A DNA stretch of 64,000 nucleotides from Reyranella aquatilis (GTDB taxonomy: Bacteria; Pseudomonadota; Alphaproteobacteria; Reyranellales; Reyranellaceae). The stretch is from assembly GCF_020880995.1 (NCBI RefSeq), contig NZ_JAJISD010000003.1, positions 372,001 to 436,000 on the forward strand. The letters are read 5' to 3'. The position numbers were made by a program, and so were the translations under genes. The first letter of the stretch is position 1. Every line of letters begins with the position of its first letter. The notes under the pieces were generated by a model, which did no database searches, had not been told where the DNA came from, and was given only the letters and a program-made list of their open reading frames with translations. Positions 17,163 through 27,993 of the stretch are shown one piece after another.

Positions 17163-18020
17163 CTATTCGGCGTCGGACGAGACAGGATTCTCGAAGGGAA
17201 CGCCGGCTTTCAGAATGCGGTAACGCCCGTGCTGGATTTCCGCCCCGGCGACGATGCCGGTGCGGGCGCTGCCGCCATCGAGGCACAGGCGATCGCCCTC
17301 GAAGAGGTGCGTGTCGTCCATGCCGCTGATCGCCTTGTGCTTGTCGGGCGGCGTATGGCCATGGACCACCAGCGTGCCGCCGAACCCCTTCTTCCAGTCG
17401 AGGAAACCGTGGTTGATCCACGCCCAGCGCGCCTCGGTGAAGATCAGCCAGGGGCGGGCCAGGAACTCATCCTCCTCGGCGTGCGGGTCGAGGCCGCCGT
17501 GCACGAACACCGTGTTGCCCAGCCGCACGTGCGAGCGCATGCCCTGCAGCCGGTGCACCACTGCCTCGCCCAGGGCGTCGTGCAGCAGGCCCTGATCGGC
17601 ATGCGTCGCCGGACGGCCAGCGCGGGCCGCCATCTGATCGAGCAGGATGTGGCCGCCCATGCGCTTGGACAGCCACATCGTCTCGGCCTTGTGCGCGTGC
17701 GGCCCGCCGACGACGGTCAGCATCATCATGATCTCGTGGTTGCCCATCAGGCGGTCGACATGATCGACGCCGTGGGCCTCCTCGCTGCCGGCCCATTGTT
17801 CGAGTACGCCGATACTGTCGGGCCCTCGATTGATCATGTCGCCCAGGTAGATCAGCCGGCGCCGGCCCTCTGCCTCGCCTGCGAGCCTCGTGATCGTGGC
17901 CCGCAACGCCCCGAGCTCGGCGGCGCAGCCATGCACGTCGCCGATCGCGAACACTGTCTCGCCCTTCAGGTCGAAGGGCGCGGGCTTCCACTCGGAGATT
18001 TCGACGGGCAAGGCGCTCAT
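17163..18020 (-). CDS. Calcineurin-like metallophosphoesterase
   Basis: 285 residues of the serine/threonine protein phosphatase (PPP/diadenosine tetraphosphatase-like) superfamily. Metal ligands are visible in order: GDVHG (about 27-31), GDMINRGPDS (about 60-69), GNHE (about 93-96), VFVHGGLDPH (about 172-181) and VVHGHTPP near 220. These give the two-metal site for phosphomonoester hydrolysis; whether the substrate is a phosphoprotein or a nucleotide is not evident. No signal peptide, so it is cytoplasmic. It lies 17 bases after the mscS-like gene in the same direction and may share its transcript. Confidence 0.9.
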   Translation of the reverse strand: MSALPVEISEWKPAPFDLKGETVFAIGDVHGCAAELGALRATITRLAGEAEGRRRLIYLGDMINRGPDSIGVLEQWAGSEEAHGVDHVDRLMGNHEIMMMLTVVGGPHAHKAETMWLSKRMGGHILLDQMAARAGRPATHADQGLLHDALGEAVVHRLQGMRSHVRLGNTVFVHGGLDPHAEEDEFLARPWLIFTEARWAWINHGFLDWKKGFGGTLVVHGHTPPDKHKAISGMDDTHLFEGDRLCLDGGSARTGIVAGAEIQHGRYRILKAGVPFENPVSSDAE

Positions 18021-18037
18021 GAGGAGCGAGGTTAGCC

Positions 18038-18841
18038 CTATCCGGCGCGGCGCTCCACCGCGGCGGGCGGCTTGCGGTCGAACTCTTCCTTGATGCTACG
18101 ATTGAGGTCGAACTTGAAGGGCGTTGCGGCGTCGCGCGGCACCCAGACCTGTGCAGCGAGAGTGTACTTGTCCGCCTCCAGGGAATCGATGCCGATGGCG
18201 CCGACATTCAGTACCCGCTGGTCTCCCTCGATCAGGCCGCGCAGCCGCGAGATCGCGGTGCCGACATCCTCGTTGGCGGGACGGGGCACGCGGAATTCCA
18301 GACGCGCCGTGTCGTTGCGGGTCGGCACTTTCACGATCTCGCCCCACAGTTTGCCGTTGGGGATGATGACGCGTGTATTGTCGTCGCCGTCGATCTCGGT
18401 GAAGAACAGGTTGATCTCTCGCGCGATGCCCGTGACGCCGCCGGTCTCGACGCGATCGCCGATATGGAAGGGACGGAACACGACCAGCATGATGCCCGCC
18501 GCGAGGTTGCTGAGCGTTCCCTGCAGGGCCAGGCCGATCGCGATGCCCAGCGCGCCAAGGACCGCGACGAAGCTGGTTGTGGCTATCCCGAAGGTCGTGA
18601 GGACCGCGACGAAGGTGAAGACGAGAACGGTGTAACGTGCCGCGTTGCCGAGAAAGAGCGCCACAGTGCGGTCGATGCGAGGGGTCTGCTGACAGAGCCG
18701 CACCACGGCCGTGTAGAGCAGACGCGACGTCATCCAGCCGGCGCACAGGATGATGATCGCACCGACGACCCGAAGGCCGTAGGTCGTGATCAGGGCCACC
18801 AGCACGTTGGCGGCGTTATTCCACTGTTCTTCGATACCCAT
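18038..18841 (-). CDS. MscS-type mechanosensitive channel
   Basis: 267 residues, close to E. coli MscS (286). Three membrane helices (about 20-42, 60-82, 88-118). The pore helix carries the family signature (GALGIAIGLALQGTLSN, then AAGIMLVVFRPFHIGD), followed by the cytoplasmic beta domain (VTGIAREINLFFTEI, IIPNGKLWG). It opens under membrane tension and releases solutes during hypo-osmotic shock. A strong hairpin (18846-18879) lies immediately upstream of the start, and no good Shine-Dalgarno sequence is visible. Confidence 0.94.
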   Translation of the reverse strand: MGIEEQWNNAANVLVALITTYGLRVVGAIIILCAGWMTSRLLYTAVVRLCQQTPRIDRTVALFLGNAARYTVLVFTFVAVLTTFGIATTSFVAVLGALGIAIGLALQGTLSNLAAGIMLVVFRPFHIGDRVETGGVTGIAREINLFFTEIDGDDNTRVIIPNGKLWGEIVKVPTRNDTARLEFRVPRPANEDVGTAISRLRGLIEGDQRVLNVGAIGIDSLEADKYTLAAQVWVPRDAATPFKFDLNRSIKEEFDRKPPAAVERRAG

Positions 18842-18845
18842 GAGG

Positions 18846-18879
18846 GAGGCAACGCCCGGACGGCGCCGCCGGTTGCCTC
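18846..18879 (-). other. Hairpin between phaZ and the mscS-like start
   Basis: Perfect 8-base inverted repeat GAGGCAAC/GTTGCCTC (18846-18853 and 18872-18879) with a GC-rich loop containing CGGCGCCG. It sits four bases ahead of the mscS-like ATG and 22 bases after the phaZ stop. It has no T-tract, so it is either a weak terminator or a translation-modulating structure. Confidence 0.45.
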
Positions 18880-18901
18880 TTGCCCGGCGGGTACGCTTGC
18901 G

Positions 18902-20122
18902 TCAGCGGGCGTCGTTCTCGCGGATGAACGAGCGCACGCGCGGCATGATCTGTTCGCGCCACTTGCGACCGTTGAAGATGCCGTAGTGACCGACGCGGGG
19001 CTGTTCCCAGTGCACGTGACGCGCGCCGGGGATATTCGGCGTCAGGGCATGCGCGGCCTTGGTCTGGCCGACGCCGGAAATGTCGTCGAGCTCGCCCTCG
19101 ACCGTCATCAGCGCCGTCTCGATGAAGGACGGGTCGATCTTGCGGCCCCGGCTCACCCATTCGCCGCGCGGCAGCAGGTGTTCCTTGAACACGACCTCGA
19201 TCGTCTGGAGATAGAACTCGGCGCTGAGATCCATCACCGCGAGATACTCGTCGTAGAACGTGCGATGCGCGCCGGCCGGCTCGTCGTCGCCCTTCACCAG
19301 ATGCTCGAACTGGCGCATGTGCGCGTTCACATGCCGGTCGAGGTTCATGCTGATGAACGAGGTCAGCTGCAGGAAGCCGGGATAGACGCGGCGCAGCGCA
19401 CCCGGATAGTTGAGCGGCACCGTCGAGATGACATTCTGGCGGAACCACATCATCGAGTTGCGCATCGCCAGGTCGTTGGGGACCGTGGGGCTGACGCGCG
19501 TGTCGATCGGGCCGCCCATCAGGGTGATCGACTTGGGCTGGCGCGGCTCCTTCGCCTCGGCCATCAGCGCGGCGGCGCCCATGACCGGGACCGAGGGCTG
19601 GCAGACGGCGATGACGTGGACGTCGGGGCCAAGGTACCGGCAGAACTCGGCGACATAGTCGATGTAGTCGTCGAGGTCGAAGTTGCCTTGGCTGAGCGGC
19701 ACTTCGCGCGCGTCGATCCAGTCGGTGATGTGAACGTCGTGGTCGGGCAGAAGCGCCTCGACCGTGCCGCGCAGCAGCGTGGCGTAATGGCCGCTCATCG
19801 GCGCCACGACCAGCACCTTCGGGTCGCGCCGCGTCGTGTCGCGATGGAAATGCAGGAGCTGGCAGAACGGTTTGCGCAGCAGGATCTCTTCGTTGACCGC
19901 GACCGTCTCGTCGCCGACCTGCGTGGTCTTCAACCCGAACGCCGGCTTGCCGTAGTTCTGGGTCAGGCGGGTCATGATCTCGGCGCCGGCGGCGACCGAC
20001 TTGCCGAACCAGGTCTCGGTCCACGGATTGTAAGGGCTGGAATAGACCTGTTCGAGAGCGCTGGCCCACATCCGGATGGGGGCGGCGAGCTGGCGCTGGA
20101 ATTCGTAGGCTTGATAGAGCAT
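18902..20122 (-). CDS. phaZ: Intracellular polyhydroxyalkanoate depolymerase
   Basis: 406 residues without a signal peptide. Degrades stored polyhydroxybutyrate granules to hydroxybutyrate. The N-terminus (MLYQAYEFQRQLAAPIRMWA) and the lipase-like box VCQPSVP with nucleophile Cys174 in place of serine are typical of the PhaZ1-type intracellular enzymes. The C-terminal HYGIFNGRKW supplies the catalytic His, and GVGQTKAAHAL is also conserved. It stands alone, reading towards mscS. An AT-rich stretch upstream (about 20158-20192) probably holds its promoter, but no convincing -35/-10 pair stands out. No PHA synthase is in the window. Confidence 0.94.
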   Translation of the reverse strand: MLYQAYEFQRQLAAPIRMWASALEQVYSSPYNPWTETWFGKSVAAGAEIMTRLTQNYGKPAFGLKTTQVGDETVAVNEEILLRKPFCQLLHFHRDTTRRDPKVLVVAPMSGHYATLLRGTVEALLPDHDVHITDWIDAREVPLSQGNFDLDDYIDYVAEFCRYLGPDVHVIAVCQPSVPVMGAAALMAEAKEPRQPKSITLMGGPIDTRVSPTVPNDLAMRNSMMWFRQNVISTVPLNYPGALRRVYPGFLQLTSFISMNLDRHVNAHMRQFEHLVKGDDEPAGAHRTFYDEYLAVMDLSAEFYLQTIEVVFKEHLLPRGEWVSRGRKIDPSFIETALMTVEGELDDISGVGQTKAAHALTPNIPGARHVHWEQPRVGHYGIFNGRKWREQIMPRVRSFIRENDAR

Positions 20123-20198
20123 GGGGCGCGGATTGTACGCTCCGAACCGCCTATGTCACGCTTATAGTGCGTCGCAACAATCGTTATAATTCAATGAC

Positions 20199-20777
20199 TT
20201 AGAGCAACCGCCCCACGGCGCTGGCGATCGCCTCGGCCTTGGCGTCGTGGGTGAAGTGGGTGACGAAGCGGCCGTTGCGGTCGAGCAGGTACACGATCGA
20301 AGAGTGATCCATCAGGTAGGGTGAGCCCTCCTTCCCCGGCACCTTCTGGTAGTAGACGCGATAGGCCTTGGCCACGTCGGCGATCTGCTTGGGCGTGCCG
20401 GTGAGGCCGATGATGCCCGCCCCGAAGTTGGGCACGTAGCCCTTGAGCAGCGCCGGCGTGTCGCGTTCGGGGTCGATCGTGATGAACACGAGGTTCACCT
20501 TCTTGGCCGCGTCCGGTCCCAGCTTCTCGACTGCCGTCTCCATCAGCAGCAGCGAGGTCGGGCAGACGTCGGGACAATAGGTGAAGCCGAAGTAGATGAG
20601 CGTCGGCTTGCCCTTGAGCTGGTCGCTGGAGAATGGCCGGCCGTCCTGGTCGACGAGCTGGAAGGGGCCGCCGATCGACGGCTTGCCGTCCTTGGTGGCA
20701 TCCCAGGCGATCCAGCCGGCGGCGAAGACGAGGGCCGCGATCCAGATGCCGAGCAGCGCCTTCATGGTGCGTGACAT
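20199..20777 (-). CDS. SCO1/SenC-family copper chaperone
   Basis: 192 residues from the ATG at 20777 (MSRTMKALLG); an ATG at 20765 is also possible. One N-terminal membrane anchor (about 6-26), then a periplasmic thioredoxin-like domain with the copper site Cys68 and Cys72 (FTYCPDVCPTS) and the conserved His158 (MDHSSIVYLLD). SCO proteins deliver copper to the CuA centre of cytochrome c oxidase or act in redox defence. The gene is divergent from an NDH-2-like dehydrogenase across 66 bases, which suggests a respiratory role. Upstream in-frame codons lack conservation and overlap the divergent gene. Confidence 0.9.
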   Translation of the reverse strand: MSRTMKALLGIWIAALVFAAGWIAWDATKDGKPSIGGPFQLVDQDGRPFSSDQLKGKPTLIYFGFTYCPDVCPTSLLLMETAVEKLGPDAAKKVNLVFITIDPERDTPALLKGYVPNFGAGIIGLTGTPKQIADVAKAYRVYYQKVPGKEGSPYLMDHSSIVYLLDRNGRFVTHFTHDAKAEAIASAVGRLL

Positions 20778-20843
20778 GCCGCCGAACATGGGCCGGGCGG
20801 GCCGTCTCGACAAGCCGGACCGCTCGTCGCACAACTCGACGTG

Positions 20844-22034
20844 ATGAAGGAACGCATCCTGGTTCTGGGCGGCGGGTTCGCCGGCCTGTGGAGCGCACTG
20901 GCCGCGGCGCGGGCGCGCGAGGTGTTCGACGCCGATCTCGAGATCGTGCTGCTGAACGACACGCCATGGCATTCGATCCGGGTTCGCAACTACGAGGTCG
21001 ACCTGTCGGATACGCGCGTCGCGCTCGACGACGTGCTAGGGCCGGTCGACGTGCATCGACTCCAGGGAACGGTGACGGCAATCGACGTTCGGAACCGGCG
21101 TGTCGACTACGCAGTCGATGGCGTGGCGCGGAGCATCGGCTACGACCGCCTCGTCTTCGCCCTGGGCAGCCGGCTCGCGCGGCCGCCGATCCCCGGCCTC
21201 GCGGAACATGGCTTCGATGTCGATACCTATGACGGGGCGATGCGGCTCAACAGTCATATTGCCGATCTGAACGCGGCCGCGTCGACGGTGCTGGTGGTGG
21301 GCGGCGGGCTGACGGGTATCGAAGCCGCGGCCGAGATGCCGGGCAAGCTGCGCGTAGCGGGTGTAACGAAGCCACGCGTGATCCTGGCTGATCACGCGCC
21401 ACGCATCGGTTCGGACATGGGCGCCGAAGCGATGCCCGTCATCGAGGAGGCGTTGCGGTCGCTGGGTGTCGAGATGCGGGGCGGCGTTTCCGTGACGGCG
21501 GTCGATGCCGGAGGAGCGATGCTCGAGGGTGGCGAACGCATCGAGGCGGCGACCGTCGTGTGGTGCGCCGGCATGCGGGCCCATCCGCTCACGTCGGCCT
21601 TCGCGGTCGAGCGCGACCGGCTCGGCCGTCTACCGGTCGATCCGACGCTGAAGATCCGGGGCCTCCAGGCCGAGTTCGCCGCCGGCGACGTCGTGTCCTT
21701 CCTGATCGACGGCACGCATGGATGCGTGATGTCGTGCCAGCATGGACGGCCGATGGGCCGGTTCGCCGGCCACAATGCCGTCCGCGACCTGCTGGGACAG
21801 CCGAAGCTGCCGCTCGCCATCGGCTGGTACACGACCATCCTCGACCTGGGTCCCTGGGGGGCGCTCTACACCGAGGGCTGGGACCGCAAGCTCGTGTCCA
21901 GCGGAGCGACCGCCAAGCGGACGAAGGAGCTGATCAACCGCGAGCGCATCTATCCGCCGCGATCGGGCGGGCGGCAGGCGCTGCTTGATGCGGCCGCGCC
22001 GACGGTGCAGACACCACCGGTGAAATTCGGGTGA
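20844..22034 (+). CDS. NAD(P)/FAD-dependent oxidoreductase, NDH-2-like
   Basis: 396 residues with two Rossmann motifs: FAD-binding ILVLGGGFAGLWSAL near the start and NAD-binding VLVVGGGLTGIEAA (about 153-166). FAD-contact AAGDVVSF lies near 290. The layout is that of type II NADH dehydrogenases and related pyridine-nucleotide disulphide reductases. There is no obvious C-terminal membrane helix. ATG 20844 is chosen; a GTG directly before it (20841) is in frame. It is followed 10 bases later by a flavin reductase gene, so the pair is probably one operon. The electron acceptor is unknown. Confidence 0.86.
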   Translation: MKERILVLGGGFAGLWSALAAARAREVFDADLEIVLLNDTPWHSIRVRNYEVDLSDTRVALDDVLGPVDVHRLQGTVTAIDVRNRRVDYAVDGVARSIGYDRLVFALGSRLARPPIPGLAEHGFDVDTYDGAMRLNSHIADLNAAASTVLVVGGGLTGIEAAAEMPGKLRVAGVTKPRVILADHAPRIGSDMGAEAMPVIEEALRSLGVEMRGGVSVTAVDAGGAMLEGGERIEAATVVWCAGMRAHPLTSAFAVERDRLGRLPVDPTLKIRGLQAEFAAGDVVSFLIDGTHGCVMSCQHGRPMGRFAGHNAVRDLLGQPKLPLAIGWYTTILDLGPWGALYTEGWDRKLVSSGATAKRTKELINRERIYPPRSGGRQALLDAAAPTVQTPPVKFG

Positions 22035-22044
22035 GGGACGACAG

Positions 22045-22680
22045 ATGTTCTACGATGCCAGCAAGCGTGACCATGGACTGCCGCAGGATCCGCTCAAGGC
22101 GCTGATCGTGCCGCGGCCGATCGGCTGGATCTCGACGGTCGACGGACAGGGCCGGGTCAACCTCGCGCCCTACAGCTTTTACAACGGCGTCGGCGAATTT
22201 CCCCCGATGGTCTATTTCGCCATCACCGGCACCTACGGCGATACGCCCACCAAGCACAGCCGCATGAACGCCGAGGAAACCGGCGAGTTCGTGGTCAACA
22301 TGGTGACCGCGGAGATGAGCGAGAAGATGAACATCACCACCGCGATGGTGGCCTATGGCATCGACGAGATGAAGCTCGCCGGCCTGACGCCGGAGCCCTG
22401 CCGCTTCGTGAAGCCGCCGCGGGTCAAGGAATCGCCGGTCGCACTCGAGTGCAAGTACTGGAAGACGATCGAACTGCCGGAGGAGCCCGGCCACGAAGCC
22501 AAGCGCGGCTCGATCGTGCTGGGCCAGGTAGTGGGCATCCACATCGACGACGGCATCCTGAAGGAAGGCCGCGTCGACATCATGTCGATGAAGCCGGTCG
22601 CGCGGCTGGGCTACAGCGAATACACGACGGTCGAGAACGTCTGGAAGATGCGCCGTCCGGACGATCCGCGGTATCAGTAG
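22045..22680 (+). CDS. Flavin reductase-like (DIM6/NTAB family) protein
   Basis: 211 residues. The split-barrel FMN-binding fold of this family is indicated by IVPRPIGWISTVDGQGRVNLAPYSFYNGV near the N-terminus and ETGEFVVNMV in the middle. Members reduce flavin for two-component monooxygenases or act as uncharacterised flavoproteins. It starts 10 bases after the dehydrogenase stop, with GAGGGACGACAG as the ribosome site. Its 3' side meets an inverted repeat (22696-22794) that probably ends transcription. No partner monooxygenase is adjacent. Confidence 0.85.
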   Translation: MFYDASKRDHGLPQDPLKALIVPRPIGWISTVDGQGRVNLAPYSFYNGVGEFPPMVYFAITGTYGDTPTKHSRMNAEETGEFVVNMVTAEMSEKMNITTAMVAYGIDEMKLAGLTPEPCRFVKPPRVKESPVALECKYWKTIELPEEPGHEAKRGSIVLGQVVGIHIDDGILKEGRVDIMSMKPVARLGYSEYTTVENVWKMRRPDDPRYQ

Positions 22681-22695
22681 CGGACAGGTGGAAGG

Positions 22696-22794
22696 AAAGG
22701 TCCCTCGCCTACGCTCGGGATGACACTGTTGTTGTGGCCGGCACAGTACGCAGCTGCAGAAACGTTGTCATCCTGAGCGCAGCGAAGGACCTTT
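22696..22794. repeat. Long imperfect inverted repeat between convergent genes (repeat family A)
   Basis: The left arm (22696-22725, beginning AAAGGTCCCTCG and ending GGGATGACA) is mirrored by the right arm (22766-22794, TGTCATCC ... GGACCTTT) around a loop of about 40 bases. It lies between two convergent genes and can act as a bidirectional terminator. The core AAAGGTCCCTCG recurs at 49248-49282, so this is a dispersed REP-like element. Confidence 0.75.
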
Positions 22795-22803
22795 GCTGCC
22801 GTG

Positions 22804-24159
22804 TCACTGCCCCGCGACGACCGGCGCCACCGACCGTGCCATCGCAAGCACGCGCCTGTCGGCCATGGCCTCGCCCATCAACATGAAGCCCACGGGCAGC
22901 TCACCCTTTGCGTGGCAGGGCAGGCTGATGCCGCAGCGGTCCAGGAAGTTGCCCACCGTGGTGTTGCGCAGCAGCAGCAGGTTCTTCTTCGTGAAGCCCT
23001 CGGGCGTCGAGACCTCTTCGATCGTCGGCGCCACGATGGCGCAAGTCGGCATGATCACCGCGTCGTAGTTCGACGTGATGGCCGAGACGCGGCGGCAGAG
23101 GTCGGCGCGCTTGGCCAGCAGTTCGATGTAGTCGGCGGCGGTCATGTCCTTGCCGCGCATGATGCGCGGATGGACGAACGGGTCGTAGTCCTTGCCGCGA
23201 CGCGCGATCAGATCCTTGTGCCAGGCATAGGCTTCCGACGCGGCAAAGCCGCCCTTGGCGTTGATGACCGGCAGTTCGTTCAACTCGGCGAGGTCGATCT
23301 GCTCGATCTTCACACCCTTGGCCGCCAGTGCCTGGGCTGCGCGCTCGAACGCCTTGGCCACGGTCGCATCGAGCTCGTCCATCACGAAGTGCTTCGGGAT
23401 CGCGAAGCGCAGGCCGGCGAGGGGCGCGGCATCTGGCACCGAGATGGGCCCGTCTCCGAGTTCGCCGGCGAAGACAGCGTCGACCAGGGCGCAATCCTCG
23501 ACCGAGTTGGCGAGCGGCCCGATCGAATCGAGCGAGGTCGAGAGTGGAATGACGCCGTCGATCGGCACGCGTCGCGCCGTCGGCTTGAAGCCGACTACGC
23601 CGCAGACCGCGGCGGGAATGCGCACCGAGCCGCCAGTGTCGGTTCCCAGCGCTGCAACGGCCATGCGGTCGGCGACCGAGACAGCGGCGCCCGCAGAGGA
23701 GCCGCCCGGCACGCGGGTCCGGTCGGCCGGATTGCCCGGCGTGCCGTAGTGGGGGTTGAAGCCGACGCCCGAGAAGGCGAACTCGCTCATGTTGGTGCTG
23801 CCGACGATCACCGCGCCGGCGGCGCGCAGGCGCGCCACGACGGGGGCGTCCGCGGTCGCGGGCTTTGCATCGTCGAGCGCTTTGGAGCCTGACAGCGTCG
23901 TCTCGCCCGCGACGTCGCACAGGTTCTTGATCGAGACCGGAATGCCGGCGAGGGCTGAGGGCACGAGGCCCGCCTTGCGCAGCGCGTCGCTCGCCTCGGC
24001 GGCGGCCAGCGCCTGGTCCTTCCAGACCTTCACGAAGGCCCGGCTGCCTTCGCCTTTCGGGTCAGCGATGCGCGTCAACGCCTCTTCGGTGAGCTTGCGC
24101 GAGGTGGTGCGGCCGGCGGCCAGGTCCGCGGCGAGCTGGATGATCGTCGGGTTGGCCAT
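22804..24159 (-). CDS. Amidase (amidase-signature family)
   Basis: 451 residues from ATG 24159 (MANPTIIQLA), preceded by AAGGACT; an upstream in-frame start would overlap the acs gene. The Ser-cisSer-Lys triad is present: Lys78 (GIPVSIKNL), Ser154 (PGGSSAG) and Ser178 (DTGGSVR). The family hydrolyses amides; the sequence does not distinguish aliphatic, aryl or indoleacetamide substrates. Lacking gatB/gatC neighbours and the Gln-tRNA context, it is unlikely to be GatA. It lies eight bases after acs and is probably co-transcribed. A plausible link, as inference, is an amide yielding a short carboxylate that is then activated by Acs. Confidence 0.9.
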   Translation of the reverse strand: MANPTIIQLAADLAAGRTTSRKLTEEALTRIADPKGEGSRAFVKVWKDQALAAAEASDALRKAGLVPSALAGIPVSIKNLCDVAGETTLSGSKALDDAKPATADAPVVARLRAAGAVIVGSTNMSEFAFSGVGFNPHYGTPGNPADRTRVPGGSSAGAAVSVADRMAVAALGTDTGGSVRIPAAVCGVVGFKPTARRVPIDGVIPLSTSLDSIGPLANSVEDCALVDAVFAGELGDGPISVPDAAPLAGLRFAIPKHFVMDELDATVAKAFERAAQALAAKGVKIEQIDLAELNELPVINAKGGFAASEAYAWHKDLIARRGKDYDPFVHPRIMRGKDMTAADYIELLAKRADLCRRVSAITSNYDAVIMPTCAIVAPTIEEVSTPEGFTKKNLLLLRNTTVGNFLDRCGISLPCHAKGELPVGFMLMGEAMADRRVLAMARSVAPVVAGQ

Positions 24160-24167
24160 CGGAGTCC

Positions 24168-26105
<1,938 letters not shown>

Positions 26106-26149
26106 GGCTTTTCCTCCGGCTTCGGCTTTATGCCCTGAATTACCTGCGT

Positions 26150-26178
26150 TTTTAGCGTGCGCCCGGCAGGGTCGGCAA
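26150..26178 (-). promoter_or_regulatory. Candidate sigma-70 promoter of acs
   Basis: Minus strand TTGCCG (26178-26173), 17-base spacer, CTAAAA (26155-26150), about 45 bases ahead of the acs ATG. The match is partial. Confidence 0.4.
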
Positions 26179-26193
26179 TTCGACTTTAGGCCG

Positions 26194-26865
26194 TCATTCG
26201 GCGAACCAGGTCGTGAAGTCCCCGATCGGCGCGCGCTCGGTGATCAGGCTGTTGGGCACCACGTCGGGGTCGGCATGGCCTAGGGCCAGGCCGCAGATCA
26301 CGATCTGGTCGTCGGGAATGCCGAGCTCGCGCCGCACGACATGCTGGTAGCGGCTGAAGGCGGCCTGAGGGCAGGTATGCAGGCCCTTCTCGCGGGCCAG
26401 CAGCATGAGCTGGTCGAGGAAGATGCCGCAGTCGATCCACTGGCCGTTGCCCATGCGCTTCTCGACGCAGAGGATCATGCCGACCGGCGCGTCGAAGAAC
26501 TCGTAGTTCTTGCGGAACTGCTTGAGCATCCCCGCCGCATCGCCGCGCGGCACGCCGAGCAGGGTGTAGAGCTGCTTGCCGACCAGCTTGCGGCGCGCGT
26601 CGTAGACCGGCGTGAATTCCTGCGGGTAGACGTTGTATTCGGCCCCCGGGCCGTTATCGCCCTCGTCCATGGCCTTCAGGATCGCGGCGGACAGCCGCTT
26701 ACGCGCCGCGCCCATCGTCACGTAGAGCTTCCAGGGCTGCAGGTTGCCGTTCGAAGCCGAGCGGTTGGCGTTCTCGATGATCCATTCGATGTCGGCCTTG
26801 GCCACCGGATCGGGCTTGAAGACCCGCATCGAGCGGCGGGAGTTGATGGCTTCGGACACGCGCAT
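26194..26865 (-). CDS. Nitroreductase family protein
   Basis: 223 residues. FMN-binding features: [15 protein letters not shown] at the N-terminus, [16 protein letters not shown] (the SxxNxQPW motif) and the C-terminal [11 protein letters not shown]. These enzymes reduce nitro groups, quinones or enones with NAD(P)H as homodimers. It begins six bases after the VOC/hydrolase fusion gene and is the last member of the apparent acnA operon before the acs promoter. The substrate is not evident; neighbouring hydrolase, amidase and thiol-type genes fit general detoxification. Confidence 0.92.
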   Translation of the reverse strand: MRVSEAINSRRSMRVFKPDPVAKADIEWIIENANRSASNGNLQPWKLYVTMGAARKRLSAAILKAMDEGDNGPGAEYNVYPQEFTPVYDARRKLVGKQLYTLLGVPRGDAAGMLKQFRKNYEFFDAPVGMILCVEKRMGNGQWIDCGIFLDQLMLLAREKGLHTCPQAAFSRYQHVVRRELGIPDDQIVICGLALGHADPDVVPNSLITERAPIGDFTTWFAE

Positions 26866-26871
26866 GGACGG

Positions 26872-27993
26872 TTAGCTCCGGGTGAGATGACGACGCAGGA
26901 AATCGAACAGCGTGCGCCGCGCCGCGGCATTCTGCTGCTCGGTGAAGTAATGCGTGGCGCCGGGGATTACGACGGCCTCGGCGTCCTTGCCGTGATTGCG
27001 CAGCGACTCGGCCATGGCAAGCGACTGTTCGACCGGCACGTTCTCGTCGCGATCGCCGTGCAGAAGGAGGACCGGCGCGTCGATCTGCGCCACGCGCAGG
27101 ATGGGCGAGCGCACCGGCAGGCCCTCGGGGCCGCACAGATCATCGAGATAGTCGCGCATGTAGGGATTGGCCTCGCGCCAGCGTGCCAGATCGGTGGGCG
27201 CGAAGAAGGCCGCCACGGCGCGGATCGGCGGCTTGTGGGCGGCGGCGAGCAGCGCCACCTGCCCGCCCATCGAGGCGCCGACCAGCGCGATTCGGTCGCG
27301 ATCCACCAGCGGTCGCTTGGCCAGCCAGTCGATGGCCGCCAGCACGTCGAGGGGCTGGCGCAGCCCCTGGTCGTTCTCGCCCTCCGAGCCCAGCCAGCCG
27401 CGCAGCGACAAAGAGAGGGCGGCGTAGCCGTTGGCCGACGCTGCGCGCGCCAGGCCCACCATGTTGTAGGCGTGGCCCGCGAAGCCGTGCAGCAGGATCA
27501 ACGCGGGATAGGGCGGCTGGCCGGCCACCGGCTTGAAGAAGTATCCGCCCAGGCTGACGCCGTGGCCGGGCACGCGCACCTGCTCGGCGTCGGGGACCTC
27601 GGGCAGGTCCTCCCAGCGGTGCATGACCTCGATCGGCACGCCGTCAGGGTCGCGGAAGCCCACCGAGTAGTAACCGGGCGCGAGGTAGTCGAGTTCCTGC
27701 GGTGGCTGGATGATCTCGGCACCGGCGTCGCGCAGTTCGGCGAACACCTGATCGACCTGGCCGCGGCTCTCGGCCGAGACGGCGAGCCACAGCGCACCCG
27801 GCCCGTAGGAGATCCCGTCCTTGGCCTGGCGCATCACGAAATGATCGTAGCCACGCGACCACATCACGCGGTCGGGGCTGGTCCAGACACGGTGGAAGCC
27901 CAGCATGGGCAGCCACAGGCGGTGGAAGGCGACCGAGCGGCCAAGGTCGCTCACTTCGATGGCCGCGCCCGCGAAGGAAGAGCGCGGACGCAT
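26872..27993 (-). CDS. Fusion of a VOC domain and an alpha/beta hydrolase
   Basis: 373 residues with two distinct parts. Residues 1 to about 130 are VOC/glyoxalase-like (AAIEVSDLGRSVAFHRLWLPMLGF at the start; VGFRDPDGVPIEVMHR at the end of the fold). Residues 145-373 form a dienelactone-hydrolase-like alpha/beta hydrolase: ALILLHGFAGHAY oxyanion strand, LVGASMGGQ nucleophile elbow, LHGDRDENVP acid and GATHYF catalytic His. Both halves look intact and the reading frame is continuous, so this is a true fusion rather than a frameshift artefact. It overlaps the DinB-like stop by one base (TGATG). A VOC module that isomerises or binds a ligand, coupled to a hydrolase, is plausible. Confidence 0.88.
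   Translation of the reverse strand: MRPRSSFAGAAIEVSDLGRSVAFHRLWLPMLGFHRVWTSPDRVMWSRGYDHFVMRQAKDGISYGPGALWLAVSAESRGQVDQVFAELRDAGAEIIQPPQELDYLAPGYYSVGFRDPDGVPIEVMHRWEDLPEVPDAEQVRVPGHGVSLGGYFFKPVAGQPPYPALILLHGFAGHAYNMVGLARAASANGYAALSLSLRGWLGSEGENDQGLRQPLDVLAAIDWLAKRPLVDRDRIALVGASMGGQVALLAAAHKPPIRAVAAFFAPTDLARWREANPYMRDYLDDLCGPEGLPVRSPILRVAQIDAPVLLLHGDRDENVPVEQSLAMAESLRNHGKDAEAVVIPGATHYFTEQQNAAARRTLFDFLRRHLTRS

Noticed and set aside
22804-24159. Amidase as GatA of the Glu-tRNA(Gln) amidotransferase
   Set aside because: No gatB or gatC neighbours; the acs linkage points to a catabolic amidase.
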